A DNA stretch of 64,000 bases. It comes from Paraburkholderia lycopersici (GTDB lineage Bacteria; Pseudomonadota; Gammaproteobacteria; Burkholderiales; Burkholderiaceae). The notes beneath the pieces were generated by a model. It ran no database searches and was not told the origin of the DNA. It worked only from the letters and a program-made list of their open reading frames with translations. Shown here piece by piece: positions 9,300 to 22,968 of the stretch. The stretch covers positions 1 to 64,000 of the forward strand of contig NZ_FMYQ01000029.1 in NCBI RefSeq assembly GCF_900096975.1, written 5' to 3'. Made by a program: the position numbers and the translations under genes. Every line of letters begins with the position of its first letter. The first letter of the stretch is position 1.

Positions 9300-9493
9300 C
9301 ATAGCGGAACATTTGACGCGAGATTAGGCGCAGTACGGCACTTTTTCCCGTGAGAAATATGTCTTTTGACTGGAGATCAGCTCAAAGCCCTGCGGGGAGA
9401 CGTAGTCGGGGCCATATCCTCTCTGCGGAAAACTAGACAAATTTCTCTAATCGGCGCTAAAGTTCGCGCAATTCCTCGGAAAAAGAAGCGACC

Positions 9494-9946
9494 ATGACGC
9501 GACTGCTGGTTCTGCACGGCCCCAACCTCAATCTTCTCGGCACCCGGGAACCCGAGGTCTATGGGCGCGTGACGCTCCCGCAGATCGATCAGGCGCTCTC
9601 CGACCGTGCCGCGGACGCCGGCGTCGAACTCGCGACGTTCCAGAGCAATCACGAAGGCGCGCTGGTCGACCGCATTCAGGCGGCCCGCACCGAGCAAACC
9701 GACTTCATCCTGATCAACCCGGCCGCGTACACGCATACGAGCGTCGCGATCCGGGATGCGCTGGCAGGCGTCGGCATTCCGTTCGTCGAGATTCATCTTT
9801 CGAACGTGCATCGCCGCGAGCCCTTCCGGCACCATTCGTATTTTTCCGACCAGGCCGAAGGTGTGATCTGCGGCCTCGGCTGGAAAGGTTATCTCTACGC
9901 GCTCGAATACGCGCTCGACCGGCTCGCTGCCCGGTCCGCGGCCTGA
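9494..9946 (+). CDS. aroQ: Type II 3-dehydroquinate dehydratase
   Basis: A 150-residue shikimate-pathway enzyme of the dodecameric type II family. It starts TRLLVLHGPNLNLLGTREPEVYG, with the catalytic Tyr in the YG flap, then FQSNHEGALVDRI, INPAAYTHTSVAIRDAL, and the catalytic His region FVEIHLSNVHRREPFRHHS. Length is normal. It lies upstream of accB, the standard proteobacterial aroQ-accB-accC order, with a 101-base gap. Confidence 0.97.
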   Translation: MTRLLVLHGPNLNLLGTREPEVYGRVTLPQIDQALSDRAADAGVELATFQSNHEGALVDRIQAARTEQTDFILINPAAYTHTSVAIRDALAGVGIPFVEIHLSNVHRREPFRHHSYFSDQAEGVICGLGWKGYLYALEYALDRLAARSAA

Positions 9947-10047
9947 TTCCCGCGCCGGATGACCGTCAACGCCTAGACAACACCCAACCCGAGCCGGGAC
10001 GCGCGCGCCCCGGCACCTCACGTATTCAAAGCAAAAGGGGCTGCACC

Positions 10048-10512
10048 ATGGATCTACGTAAGCTGAAGACTCTGATCGACCTCGTCTCCGAATCGGGCAT
10101 TTCGGAGCTCGAAGTGACCGAGGGTGAAGGCAAGGTGCGCATCGTGAAGAACGCGCCGCCCGTTTACGTGCAGCCGAGCGCCGCACAGTACGCGGCTCCG
10201 GCCATGGGCGCCCCGCTCGCCGCGCCGGCCCACGTCGGCGAAACCGCTGCGGCTCCGGCGGCGCCGGCCGCACCGCAAGGTCACGTCGTGACCTCGCCGA
10301 TGGTCGGCACGTTCTACCGCGCGCCGTCGCCGGGCGCCGATCCGTTCGTCCAGGTCGGCGACACGGTCAAGGAAGGCCAGACGCTGTGCATCATCGAGGC
10401 GATGAAGCTGCTCAACGAAATCGAGTCGGACACGGCCGGCGTGGTCAAGGAAATTCTCGTCGAGAACGGTCAGGCAGTCGAATACGGCCAGCCGCTCTTC
10501 GTGATCGCCTAA
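10048..10512 (+). CDS. accB: Acetyl-CoA carboxylase biotin carboxyl carrier protein
   Basis: A 154-residue carrier subunit of acetyl-CoA carboxylase. The N-terminal domain MDLRKLKTLIDLVSESGISELEVTEGE is followed by a flexible Ala/Pro linker (about residues 45-80) and the biotinyl domain. The biotin-attachment lysine is in IIEAMKLLNEIE. It works with AccC, encoded 149 bases downstream, and with AccA/AccD elsewhere. A good AAAAGGGG ribosome-binding site precedes the start. Confidence 0.98.
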   Translation: MDLRKLKTLIDLVSESGISELEVTEGEGKVRIVKNAPPVYVQPSAAQYAAPAMGAPLAAPAHVGETAAAPAAPAAPQGHVVTSPMVGTFYRAPSPGADPFVQVGDTVKEGQTLCIIEAMKLLNEIESDTAGVVKEILVENGQAVEYGQPLFVIA

Positions 10513-10660
10513 GCTTTTCTGCGCGCGGCGCGGCCTTCTTTTGCGGTCGCGCCGCGTTTGTCGCGTATGGCGCCCATGATGGCGACGCAGGCGCGACCGA
10601 TGCTCTGCGGCAGTCCGCATGTACGACTTGCGGCGCCCATTGATGAGTCGAATACCCACC

Positions 10661-12028
<1,368 letters not shown>

Positions 12029-12031
12029 TTC

Positions 12032-12928
12032 ATGAGCTACCGGGAACTGATCGTCGAGCTGGATCGCAACCGCGCGGAAGCGCTGTCGGACGCGCTGATC
12101 GAGCTCGGCGCCCTTTCGGTGTCGGTGGAAGACGCCGACGCCGACACGCCCGACGAGCAGCCGCTCTTCGGCGAGCCGGGCCTCACGCCCGAGCGCACCG
12201 CCTGGCAGCATTCGCGCGTGATTGCGCTGATCGGCGCCGATCAGGATCCCGCGGTGCTGCTCGCGGCCGCTTCGAACGAACTGTCCTTGCCCGAAACGCC
12301 GAAGTACTCGCTGCGCGAAGTCGAGGAACAGGACTGGGTGCGCTTGACGCAGTCGCAGTTCGACCCGATCCAGATCGGCGAGCGCATCTGGGTCGTGCCC
12401 TCGTGGCACGACGCGCCTGATCCCGACGCGCTCGTGCTCGAACTGGACCCGGGCCTCGCATTCGGAACGGGCAGCCATCCCACTACGCGCCTGTGCATGG
12501 AATGGATCGAGCAGCACGTCAAGCCGGGCAATTCGCTGCTCGACTACGGCTGCGGATCGGGCATTCTCGCGATCCTCGCGAAGAAGTGCGGCGCGAATCC
12601 GGTGATCGGCATCGACATCGACCCCCAGGCGGTCGAGTCGGCGCGCCATAACAGCGAGCGCAATCACGCGGAAGTCACCTATGGCCTGCCCGACGATTGC
12701 CCCGCTGGCGAGTTCGACATTGTCGTCGCCAACATTCTTTCGAATCCGCTCAAGTTGATGGCATCGATGCTTTCCTCTCGCGTGAAGCCGGGCGGGCGCA
12801 TCGCGCTGTCGGGCATCCTCGCGCGCCAGGCCGAGGAAGTCGCGCAGGTGTACGCACGCTGGATCGATATCTCGGTGTGGCGCGAACACGAAGGCTGGGT
12901 CTGCCTCGCGGGCACGCGACGCGCGTAA
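12032..12928 (+). CDS. prmA: Ribosomal protein L11 methyltransferase
   Basis: A 298-residue SAM-dependent methyltransferase that trimethylates ribosomal protein L11. The N-terminal substrate-recognition domain is followed by the Rossmann methyltransferase: LDPGLAFGTGSHPTTRLCMEW, motif I LLDYGCGSGILAI, IDIDPQAVE and the catalytic-loop FDIVVANILSNPL. It follows accC with almost no gap, a conserved linkage in beta- and gammaproteobacteria. Confidence 0.97.
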   Translation: MSYRELIVELDRNRAEALSDALIELGALSVSVEDADADTPDEQPLFGEPGLTPERTAWQHSRVIALIGADQDPAVLLAAASNELSLPETPKYSLREVEEQDWVRLTQSQFDPIQIGERIWVVPSWHDAPDPDALVLELDPGLAFGTGSHPTTRLCMEWIEQHVKPGNSLLDYGCGSGILAILAKKCGANPVIGIDIDPQAVESARHNSERNHAEVTYGLPDDCPAGEFDIVVANILSNPLKLMASMLSSRVKPGGRIALSGILARQAEEVAQVYARWIDISVWREHEGWVCLAGTRRA

Positions 12929-13065
12929 CGCCTCGTCAGGATTGCTCGAGCGGGTCGCACCGGATCCCGCCCCGAGCGGGACGACCGAAGTCGTAGCGTG
13001 CGGTGGATTGCCAGTAGAATGCGGGTATCGCCAACCCACCGGTCTACCCAGATCATCGGCCCACA

Positions 13066-14385
13066 ATGCTGCTGGCAACGCGCTGTCCCTTCTGTGAAAC
13101 CGTATTCCGCATCCAGCCTACGCAGCTTGCCGTGCGCCGCGGCCTCGTGCGTTGCGGACATTGCCAGGAGGCGTTCGATGCGTCGGGTAGCCTGTACGAG
13201 GTGCCCGAGGGCGGCGACTTCTCGGTCGCCGTGACGGTTGCGGCCGAGATCGCGGCCAGCCTGACTGCAGCGCCTGCGCCGGAGCCGGCTTCTCAACTGG
13301 CGGGACAGGCGGCCTCGCAGCCCACCAATCCCGAGACGCAGCCCGCGGCCACGCCATCGCACGAGCCGCCGCCGCAGCTCAACGCCATGCCCAATTTCGC
13401 GAATCGCACCTGGGACCCGTGGGCGCCGCCCGCGAATACCCAGCTGGATCCGCGCCTGAAGTACGAGGCCGACAAGTTGCCGGGTGTCACCCCCGGCGTC
13501 GCCCCTCGCGCCACGCCGGGGATGACACCCGGCGCCGAATCGAGGACCGCCCTCGACGACGAACCCACGCTCGGGCCCGCGCAGCAGGAAGCGCCCGACC
13601 CTGCTGCGGCCGCAACGGCCACCGCGCAGCCGCACCAGGCACCGGAAGCCGCCGAACCCTTTCCGCCCGCTTCGCGCTGGACGCGTAGCGAGCCGAACCT
13701 CGGCACGACTGCTCCCAGCGAGCCCACTTTTTCGGCCAACGAAGCATCGGGCGCGGCTCCGGTCGACGACCCGGAACCCTCGCTCGGCCGCCGCGCGCAT
13801 GAACCGGCGCCGGAGCCCGCCTTCAGCGCGCTCTCGCCCGACGACGGCGCCGCGCCGTTCGCCGTCACGCGCGAAGCGCCTGCCCGCCCGCGCGGATCGC
13901 GCCGCCTCGGCTGGCGCATTCTCGGCACGCTCGTCGCGATCCTGCTGTTCGCGCTGCTCGTCGTGCAACTCGCCTGGTGGCAACGCGAAACGGTGATGGT
14001 CTACTGGCCCGACTCGCAGCCGCTCTATCAGCAGGCCTGCGAGCAACTCGGCTGCCGCGTGATGCCGCCGCGCGACATCGACGGCCTGCTCGTCGAGCCG
14101 TCCGATCTGCGCCAGGTCGACAACGAGCCGCATCGTCTCGAACTGAAGGTGCCGTTGCGCAACCGCTTCAACGTCGCGCTCGCCTATCCCGCCATCGAGC
14201 TCTCGCTGCTCGACCGCCAGAACAACATCGTCGTGCGGCGCGTGCTGTGGCCGCAGGACTACGTCACGCCCGGCACGTCCATCGAAGCCGGTCTGCCCGC
14301 ACGCACCACGCAGACGATGATCGTGCGGCTCGACACGGGCGACGTGGTGGCGTCGAACTTCCGCATCGAAATTTTCTACCCCTGA
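13066..14385 (+). CDS. Zinc-ribbon and DUF3426 membrane protein
   Basis: A 439-residue protein. The N-terminus is a zinc ribbon (ATRCPFCETVFRI, then GLVRCGHCQEAF; two CxxC pairs, as in the MJ0042 family). A long Pro/Ala-rich disordered linker (about residues 60-280) follows. One transmembrane helix (LGWRILGTLVAILLFALLVVQLAWW, about residues 286-310) precedes a C-terminal DUF3426-like domain of about 125 residues, which should be outside the cytoplasm. A small motif CEQLGCRVMPP begins that domain. Function is unknown; the gene commonly follows accC-prmA in Burkholderia. The linker is the least conserved part to be expected. Confidence 0.82.
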   Translation: MLLATRCPFCETVFRIQPTQLAVRRGLVRCGHCQEAFDASGSLYEVPEGGDFSVAVTVAAEIAASLTAAPAPEPASQLAGQAASQPTNPETQPAATPSHEPPPQLNAMPNFANRTWDPWAPPANTQLDPRLKYEADKLPGVTPGVAPRATPGMTPGAESRTALDDEPTLGPAQQEAPDPAAAATATAQPHQAPEAAEPFPPASRWTRSEPNLGTTAPSEPTFSANEASGAAPVDDPEPSLGRRAHEPAPEPAFSALSPDDGAAPFAVTREAPARPRGSRRLGWRILGTLVAILLFALLVVQLAWWQRETVMVYWPDSQPLYQQACEQLGCRVMPPRDIDGLLVEPSDLRQVDNEPHRLELKVPLRNRFNVALAYPAIELSLLDRQNNIVVRRVLWPQDYVTPGTSIEAGLPARTTQTMIVRLDTGDVVASNFRIEIFYP

Positions 14386-14488
14386 TTTCGCGTCTGCGCA
14401 TACGGGCACCAGCGTGCCCCACGCGCTTCCCGGCGTCCGGCTGAAACGGGCGCCACTCACCACAACATGCATTTCCGGAGAGCACATC

Positions 14489-14989
14489 ATGAGTCAAGTC
14501 ACGCTAGGCGGTAACCCGATCGACGTCGCCGGCACCTTCCCGAGCGTCGGCCAGAAAGCCCCGGCGTTCTCGCTCGTCGGCAAGGACCTGAAGCCTGTCT
14601 CGCTCGCCGATTTCGCCGGCAAGCGCAAAGTGCTGAACATCGTGCCGAGCCTCGACACGCCGGTCTGCGCGACCTCCACGCGCAAGTTCAACGAGGCCGC
14701 AGCCAAGCTCGACAACACGGCCGTCGTCGTGATCTCGGGCGACCTGCCGTTCGCCGCGGCGCGCTTCTGCACCACCGAAGGCATCGAAAATGTCGTCACG
14801 GCTTCGACGTTCCGCGGCCATGACTTCGCTCAGGCCTACGGCGTAGACGTGACGAGCGGCCCGCTCACCGGTCTGACCGCACGCGCCGTCGTCGTGCTCG
14901 ACGCGAACGACAACGTCGTGTACGCCGAGCGCGTGAGCGAAATCAAGAACGAACCGAACTACGACGCCGCGCTCGCCGCGCTGAAGTAA
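14489..14989 (+). CDS. tpx: Thiol peroxidase (Tpx-type peroxiredoxin)
   Basis: A 166-residue atypical 2-Cys peroxiredoxin that reduces hydroperoxides using thioredoxin. The peroxidatic Cys is in PSLDTPVCATSTRKFN and the resolving Cys in AARFCTTEGIENV. The start SQVTLGGNPIDVAG is the canonical Tpx N-terminus. ATG 14489 has GGAG nine bases upstream; the open frame extends 75 bases further upstream without family resemblance. Confidence 0.97.
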   Translation: MSQVTLGGNPIDVAGTFPSVGQKAPAFSLVGKDLKPVSLADFAGKRKVLNIVPSLDTPVCATSTRKFNEAAAKLDNTAVVVISGDLPFAAARFCTTEGIENVVTASTFRGHDFAQAYGVDVTSGPLTGLTARAVVVLDANDNVVYAERVSEIKNEPNYDAALAALK

Positions 14990-15076
14990 TCCGGCGGCGG
15001 CGCACGCACCTGAAGCCCGCGCTTCCGGGCCGACGCGCCGCCCTTTCCCCTACCTCGCCCTACAGGAATTCCCGCC

Positions 15077-16018
15077 TTGGCTACGCTGATTTGCGGCTCG
15101 CTCGCCTACGACAACATCATGACCTTCGAAGGTCGCTTTCGGGAGCACATCCTGCCCGAGCAGGTGCACATCCTGAACGTGAGCTTTCTCGTGCCGACGA
15201 TGCGCCGCGAGTTCGGCGGCTGTGCCGGCAACATCGCGCACGCACTGCACCTGCTCGGCGGCGACGCGCGCATCATGGCGACGCTCGGCGGCGCCGACGC
15301 GCAACCCTACATCGACCGCCTCGACACGCTCGGTCTCTCCAAGGCGCACGTGCGCGTGCTGCCCGACACGTGGTCCGCACAGGCGATGATCACGACCGAC
15401 CTCGAGAACAACCAGATCACCGCGTTCCACCCCGGCGCGATGATGCAATCGCATCTGAACCGCGCCGACGAAGCGCCCGGCGTGAAGCTCGGCATCGTCG
15501 CGCCGGACGGCTTTGACGGCATGGTTCAGCACGTCGAGCAATTCGCGAAGGCGGGCATCCCATTTATCTTTGATCCGGGCCAAGGCCTGCCGCTTTTCGA
15601 CGGAGCGTCTTTGCGACGTGCCATTGAACTTGCAACGTATGTGGCGGTCAACGACTACGAAGCCAACCTTGTCAGTCATCGTACGGGCTGGTCGTTCGAC
15701 GAGATCGCCAGCCATGTCGACGCGCTGATCGTCACGCGCGGCGAGCACGGCTCGCAGATCTACCACGCCGGCAAGATCGAGGAGATTCCGCCCGTCAAGG
15801 CCGCCCAGGTGCTCGACCCCACCGGGTGCGGCGACGCGTTCCGCGGCGGCCTGCTCTACGGCATCGAGAATAACCTCGACTGGGCGACCACAGGGCGTCT
15901 CGCCAGCCTGATGGGCGCGCTCAAGATCGAACACCTCGGTCCGCAAAACTATGCACCCACGCGGGCACAGATCAACGAACGATTCAAGGAGGCTTTCGGC
16001 TACGAACTGCCGAACTGA
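15077..16018 (+). CDS. PfkB-family carbohydrate/nucleoside kinase
   Basis: A 313-residue ribokinase-fold sugar or nucleoside kinase. N-terminal motif FGGCAGNIAHALHLLGGDA and the C-terminal PfkB signature DPTGCGDAFRGGLLYGI, where GCGD supplies the anion hole and catalytic Asp. The substrate is not clear; close relatives are often annotated as adenosine kinase-like. The best start is TTG at 15077 (MATLICGSLAYDN), since the conserved N-terminal strand begins immediately. It lies 87 bases after tpx. Confidence 0.85.
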   Translation: MATLICGSLAYDNIMTFEGRFREHILPEQVHILNVSFLVPTMRREFGGCAGNIAHALHLLGGDARIMATLGGADAQPYIDRLDTLGLSKAHVRVLPDTWSAQAMITTDLENNQITAFHPGAMMQSHLNRADEAPGVKLGIVAPDGFDGMVQHVEQFAKAGIPFIFDPGQGLPLFDGASLRRAIELATYVAVNDYEANLVSHRTGWSFDEIASHVDALIVTRGEHGSQIYHAGKIEEIPPVKAAQVLDPTGCGDAFRGGLLYGIENNLDWATTGRLASLMGALKIEHLGPQNYAPTRAQINERFKEAFGYELPN

Positions 16019-16061
16019 ACGCGGGCGCAACGCACGGGCAGCGCCCATTGGAGCTACGGGA

Positions 16062-16538
16062 ATGAAAATAACAAGTCGTTTGATCGTCGCAGCCGTGATC
16101 GCGGGTTCGCTCGCGATGTCAGGCTGCGCCTATAACAGCAGTTCTGCCGACGTATACACGGCCTCGCAGGCACAGCGCGAGCAAACGGTCCGCATGGGCA
16201 CGGTCGAAAGCGTGCGCGCGGTGAAGATCAGCTCGAACAACGGCCAGCCTAGCGGCCTTGGCGCGATCGGCGGCGGTGCGCTCGGCGCCGTGGCCGGCAG
16301 TTCGATCGGCGGCGGCAAGGGCTCGATCGTCACCGGCATCATCGGCGGCATTGCGGGCGCCGTGGCCGGCAACGCAGTCGAGAACGGCGTGGCCATGCGC
16401 GACGGCCTCGAGATCACCGTGCGCCTCGACAATGGCGACTACCGCGCTATCACGCAAACCGCGACCGGCGAAGTCTTCAACGCCGGCGACCGCGTGCGGC
16501 TGCTTTCGAGCGGCGGCGTGACGCGCGTCACGCACTAA
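16062..16538 (+). CDS. Glycine-zipper 2TM-domain outer membrane lipoprotein (SlyB/Pcp-like)
   Basis: A 158-residue lipoprotein. The signal peptide ends in the lipobox LAMSGCAYN, with Cys about residue 24. The middle has two glycine-zipper helices (LGAIGGGALGAVAGSSIGGG and IVTGIIGGIAGAVAGNA) characteristic of Rick_17kDa_Anti/2TM proteins such as SlyB and Pcp, which associate with the outer membrane. The C-terminal domain is short and beta-rich (ITVRLDNGDYRAI). ATG 16062 follows GGGA. A strong terminator lies 50 bases downstream. Confidence 0.9.
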   Translation: MKITSRLIVAAVIAGSLAMSGCAYNSSSADVYTASQAQREQTVRMGTVESVRAVKISSNNGQPSGLGAIGGGALGAVAGSSIGGGKGSIVTGIIGGIAGAVAGNAVENGVAMRDGLEITVRLDNGDYRAITQTATGEVFNAGDRVRLLSSGGVTRVTH

Positions 16539-16587
16539 AAGCTTTCCCCTGTACCGCGGCGGCGCCTCGCGCCGGATGCGGAACCTC

Positions 16588-16622
16588 AGGCGCATGTGCT
16601 CCCCTGTGCATGCGCCTTTTTT
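16588..16622 (+). terminator. Terminator of the glycine-zipper lipoprotein gene
   Basis: AGGCGCATG, a 12-base loop, CATGCGCCT and then six T residues: a classical rho-independent terminator on the plus strand. Confidence 0.85.
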
Positions 16623-16677
16623 CACGTCCGAGCGCGGCATCGGCGACGCAAGAATTCCGTTCTTACGAAGTCCAGAC

Positions 16678-16713
16678 AAAAAAATCCCGCCGCGGGCAAC
16701 CCGGCGACGGGAT
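16678..16713 (-). terminator. Terminator of the histone H1-like gene
   Basis: Read on the minus strand: ATCCCGTCGCCGGG, a short loop, CCCGCGGCGGGAT and a run of seven T. It sits about 90 bases past the H1-like stop codon. Confidence 0.8.
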
Positions 16714-16800
16714 CGTGATCGAACCTTGCGCACCATGCCGCCCGGCTCGACCAGACGAAGCGCGCGAATGCCATAGCCTGCGCGCTTCGCGTCGTACTGC

Positions 16801-17424
16801 TTACGGACGGCTGCCGGTCGGGAACGGCCATGCTGCGGCCGGGTTCAGGGCAGTCTTGACCGTACCTGCGGGCGCGGACGGTTGCGCAGCAGGGGCAGCA
16901 GGCACAGCAGGCACAGCAGGGGCAGCCTTCTTGGCAGGCGCCTTCTTGGCGGCCTTCTTCGCGGCAGCCTTCTTGGCAGGCGCGGCCTTCTTGGCAGCGG
17001 CCTTCTTCGCGGGCGCCTTCTTGGCTGCAACCTTCTTGGCTGCAACCTTCTTCGCAGCTACCTTCTTCGCCGCAGCCTTCTTCGCCGGAGCCGCCTTCTT
17101 CGCTGCAACCTTCTTCACGGCGACTTTCTTGGCTGCAACCTTCTTCGCCGCAGCCTTCTTCGCCGGTGCTGCCTTCTTCGCTGCAACCTTCTTCACGGCG
17201 ACTTTCTTGGCTGCAACCTTCTTCGCAGCTACCTTCTTCGCCGCAGCCTTCTTCGCCGGTGCTGCCTTCTTCGCGGCAACCTTCTTCACGGCGACTTTCT
17301 TGGCTGCAACCTTCTTGACCGCAACCTTCTTCGCTGCGGCCTTCTTCGCCGGAGCCGCCTTCTTCGCTGCAACCTTCTTCACTGCGGCCTTCTTCACCGC
17401 GGGTTTTTTCTTGGCAGTAGCCAT
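16801..17424 (-). CDS. Histone H1-like lysine/alanine-rich DNA-binding protein
   Basis: A 207-residue, extremely basic protein made almost wholly of Lys, Ala, Val and Pro (AAKKVAAKKVAVKKVAAKK-type repeats). About four larger units, each beginning KKAAPAKKAAAKKVA and 26-31 residues long, make up the core, so the DNA contains long imperfect tandem repeats (about 16980-17400). The C-terminal 40 residues are non-repetitive. Such proteins resemble the C-terminal tail of eukaryotic H1 and bind DNA as nucleoid proteins in Burkholderia and Bordetella (for example BpH1). A strong GGAG precedes the ATG at 17424. Copy number of the repeats is likely to vary between strains. Confidence 0.9.
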   Translation of the reverse strand: MATAKKKPAVKKAAVKKVAAKKAAPAKKAAAKKVAVKKVAAKKVAVKKVAAKKAAPAKKAAAKKVAAKKVAAKKVAVKKVAAKKAAPAKKAAAKKVAAKKVAVKKVAAKKAAPAKKAAAKKVAAKKVAAKKVAAKKAPAKKAAAKKAAPAKKAAAKKAAKKAPAKKAAPAVPAVPAAPAAQPSAPAGTVKTALNPAAAWPFPTGSRP

Positions 17425-17873
17425 TTTTTTCTCCTTCAGGTTTCAGATGAGAGTCAGTTCAAACCACACCCTTCGTCAAAACCCGCTTCCCGCGAGCGCT
17501 TCTCACGGCGCACACTGCGAAGCGGGCTATTCATCGGCGTACGCTGATCCCGCGCGCTTACGCTAATGAATGCGGTAAGGCGCGCCGTGCCACGAGGCAC
17601 AGCGCGCCGAGTCATTCCGGCGTCGGCTACCGACACCGGGCAACGTTCGTTGAAGACGCCGGCCACACAACGCGCGTGGCCCACGCCTTTTTCCGGGGGG
17701 AAGTTTGCCCATCCCTCTGAAGGGTTCGCAAAGTGCCTGTCATGTCGGTGAGCCAACCGGGCTCCGGGCACGCTTTGCATCAGGCGTTCCTGCTCCTAAT
17801 CATCATGCCGATCGAGGCGACACGCGCGTCGCCTCCGGCAACCCCAAAAGACTTGCACCGCAGTGCGCCCGGG
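17425..17873. other. Intergenic region between H1-like gene and nrdB, with one strong hairpin
   Basis: No convincing gene. It holds the minus-strand promoter region of the H1-like gene. A hairpin GGCGCGCCGTGCC, loop ACGA, GGCACAGCGCGCC lies at 17580-17609 with one internal mismatch. The hairpin has no T-run and may be a transcript 3'-end structure for nrdB. Confidence 0.5.
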
Positions 17874-19097
17874 TTATTCCCAGGACAGCGCACCGCCCGT
17901 CTGATATTCGATTACGCGCGTCTCGAAGAAGTTGCGTTCCTTCTTCAAGTCGATCATTTCGCTCATCCACGGGAACGGGTTCTCTTCGTTCGGGAACAGC
18001 TGATCGAGACCGATCTGCTGGCAACGGCGGTTGCAGATGAAGCGCAGATAGCTCTTGAACATCGATGCGTTCAGACCCAGCACGCCGCGCGGCATGGTGT
18101 CTTCCGCGTAGCGGTACTCGAGGTCGACCGCATGCCTGAACAGCTCGGTGATCTCCGCACGGAACGCCGGAGTCCACAGGTGCGGGTTTTCAAGCTTGAT
18201 CTGGTTGATGAGGTCGATGCCGAAATTGCAGTGCATCGACTCGTCGCGCAGGATGTACTGGTACTGCTCGGCGGCGCCGGTCATCTTGTTCTGGCGGCCG
18301 AGCGCCAGAATTTGCGTGAAGCCCACATAGAAGAACAGGCCTTCCATGATGCAGGCGAACACGATCAGCGACTTGAGCAGCTTCTGGTCGGCTTCGAGCG
18401 TGCCGGTCTTGAACGACGGATCGGTCAGCGTATGGATGAACGGGATCAGGAACTCGTCCTTGTCGCGGATCGACTTGACCTCGTGGTACGCGTTGAAGAT
18501 CTCGCCTTCGTCCAGACCCAGCGACTCGACGATGTACTGATAGGCGTGCGTGTGGATCGCCTCTTCGAACGCCTGGCGCAGCAGGAACTGGCGGCATTCG
18601 GGCGCCGTGATGTGCCGGTAGGTGCCGAGCACGATGTTGTTGGCGGCGAGGGAATCAGCGGTCACGAAGAAGCCGAGGTTGCGCTTGACGACGCGGCGCT
18701 CGTCCTCGGTCAGGCCGTTCGGATCCTTCCACAGGGCGATGTCGCGGGACATGTTGATTTCCTGCGGCATCCAGTGGTTCGCGCAACCCGACAGGTATTT
18801 CTCCCAGGCCCACTTGTACTTGAACGGGACCAACTGGTTCACGTCGGTCTGGCCGTTGATGATGCGCTTGTCGGCGACATTCACGCGCGCTTCGGTCGAG
18901 ACCGGCGCTTGCGGCGGCGGTGCGACGGCGAAGTCGCTGGCGAAGATGTTGGTCGCTGTTGAAGCCTGAGGAGCGGAACGCAGACCGAACTGCACCTCGG
19001 CAGCCTGGACAGCCTGACCCGCGGGGTTGCGCATTGCGTTTTGCTGCGCACCGCTCGACGGAGTTACGGCCGTGATCTCGTCATCCCAGTTGAGCAT
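17874..19097 (-). CDS. nrdB: Class Ia ribonucleotide reductase beta subunit
   Basis: A 407-residue diiron-tyrosyl radical subunit. Recognisable motifs are WEKYLSGCANHWMPQEI, the metal-ligand region RQAFEEAIHTHAYQYIVESLGLDE, and FACIMEGLFFYVGF, with ILRDESMHCNFGIDLI containing the last Glu/His ligands. ATG 19097 (MLNWDDEITAV) has GGTGA upstream and is preferred to an earlier in-frame start at 19163. It is downstream of nrdA on the same strand but separated by an unusually long 551-base gap. The C-terminal tail should contact NrdA. Confidence 0.96.
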   Translation of the reverse strand: MLNWDDEITAVTPSSGAQQNAMRNPAGQAVQAAEVQFGLRSAPQASTATNIFASDFAVAPPPQAPVSTEARVNVADKRIINGQTDVNQLVPFKYKWAWEKYLSGCANHWMPQEINMSRDIALWKDPNGLTEDERRVVKRNLGFFVTADSLAANNIVLGTYRHITAPECRQFLLRQAFEEAIHTHAYQYIVESLGLDEGEIFNAYHEVKSIRDKDEFLIPFIHTLTDPSFKTGTLEADQKLLKSLIVFACIMEGLFFYVGFTQILALGRQNKMTGAAEQYQYILRDESMHCNFGIDLINQIKLENPHLWTPAFRAEITELFRHAVDLEYRYAEDTMPRGVLGLNASMFKSYLRFICNRRCQQIGLDQLFPNEENPFPWMSEMIDLKKERNFFETRVIEYQTGGALSWE

Positions 19098-19648
19098 AAA
19101 TGTCACCATCAATTTAGATCGGTTTGTACCATCTTTTCGTGAGCGATAAAAGGGCTCGCACACGAAAAATCCTGTTTTCGATTCGCGTTGAGACCTCGAT
19201 ACAACACTTTGTCATCGCTATGCGTCGATCGATTCATGCATGTGCTGCGCGAGCGTCGTGCGTGCGATGCGATCGAAGGTCTTCGCGCTATCGCGAGCGT
19301 CTGCGAAAGCGTTGTCTCCGCAGTGCTCTTTCACTCCTGCGAAAGCGGCTGTCGCTGGCGTCATGCTGCTCTCGCGTGCTCCTCTTCGTCTGCGCATCGC
19401 TGCGTATTTGCAGCGTGTCCCGAGCACGTTGCGCGAGACGCCAGGGATTCCTGAGCCTTCGCGAACCGACTCGCTTGCGAGTCGAGGCGTGCGCGTCGCA
19501 CGTCGCCGGGAGCGAGGCGGCGTGCATTGCGCACGCCGCGCTTCATCGTTGCATCTCTTGGCTACTGTTTACTACTGATGCTTCAGTCGTCGCACGACGC
19601 ATGCGGCGTTGCACCGCGCGCATCGTGCACTGCGAGCTTTCCTCGCAG
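19098..19648. other. 551-base gap between nrdA and nrdB with no convincing gene
   Basis: Several overlapping open frames occur in both directions but none has a recognisable product or a clear ribosome-binding site, and their composition is Arg/Ala/Ser-rich as expected of shadow frames in GC-rich DNA. It may contain a nrdB promoter or RNA processing signals; I see no clear operator. Confidence 0.4.
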
Positions 19649-22648
<3,000 letters not shown>

Positions 22649-22968
22649 GTGCAAAGCTCCTGTGGTCCTGGAAAGGTGCGAAGAGAGTTCGCGGATTAAG
22701 ACGGACGCCGACGGCGTGCCCCCGTGTGCACACTCGATCGGGCGGAGAAAAAAGACCAGCCTGGCGAGGCTGCCGGATGCGACAAGGCAGATGAGTCACG
22801 AACTGCTGCGGTCTTCATCGTGGATGTCGCGATCATTGGCTGTACCTTCTCTCTCGATTACAGCCGGTGCGCCGGTTCTCTCGGCCGACGCCACCGTACA
22901 AAAGTTTCTTTTTCCTATGCCGCTAACGCGCGCGGCGCCATGCTCGTGGAGCGGGGCGCCGCAGTACA

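Noticed and set aside
19240..19578. 112-residue plus-strand frame in the nrdA/nrdB gap
   Set aside because: No ribosome-binding site and Arg/Ser-rich composition like other shadow frames.
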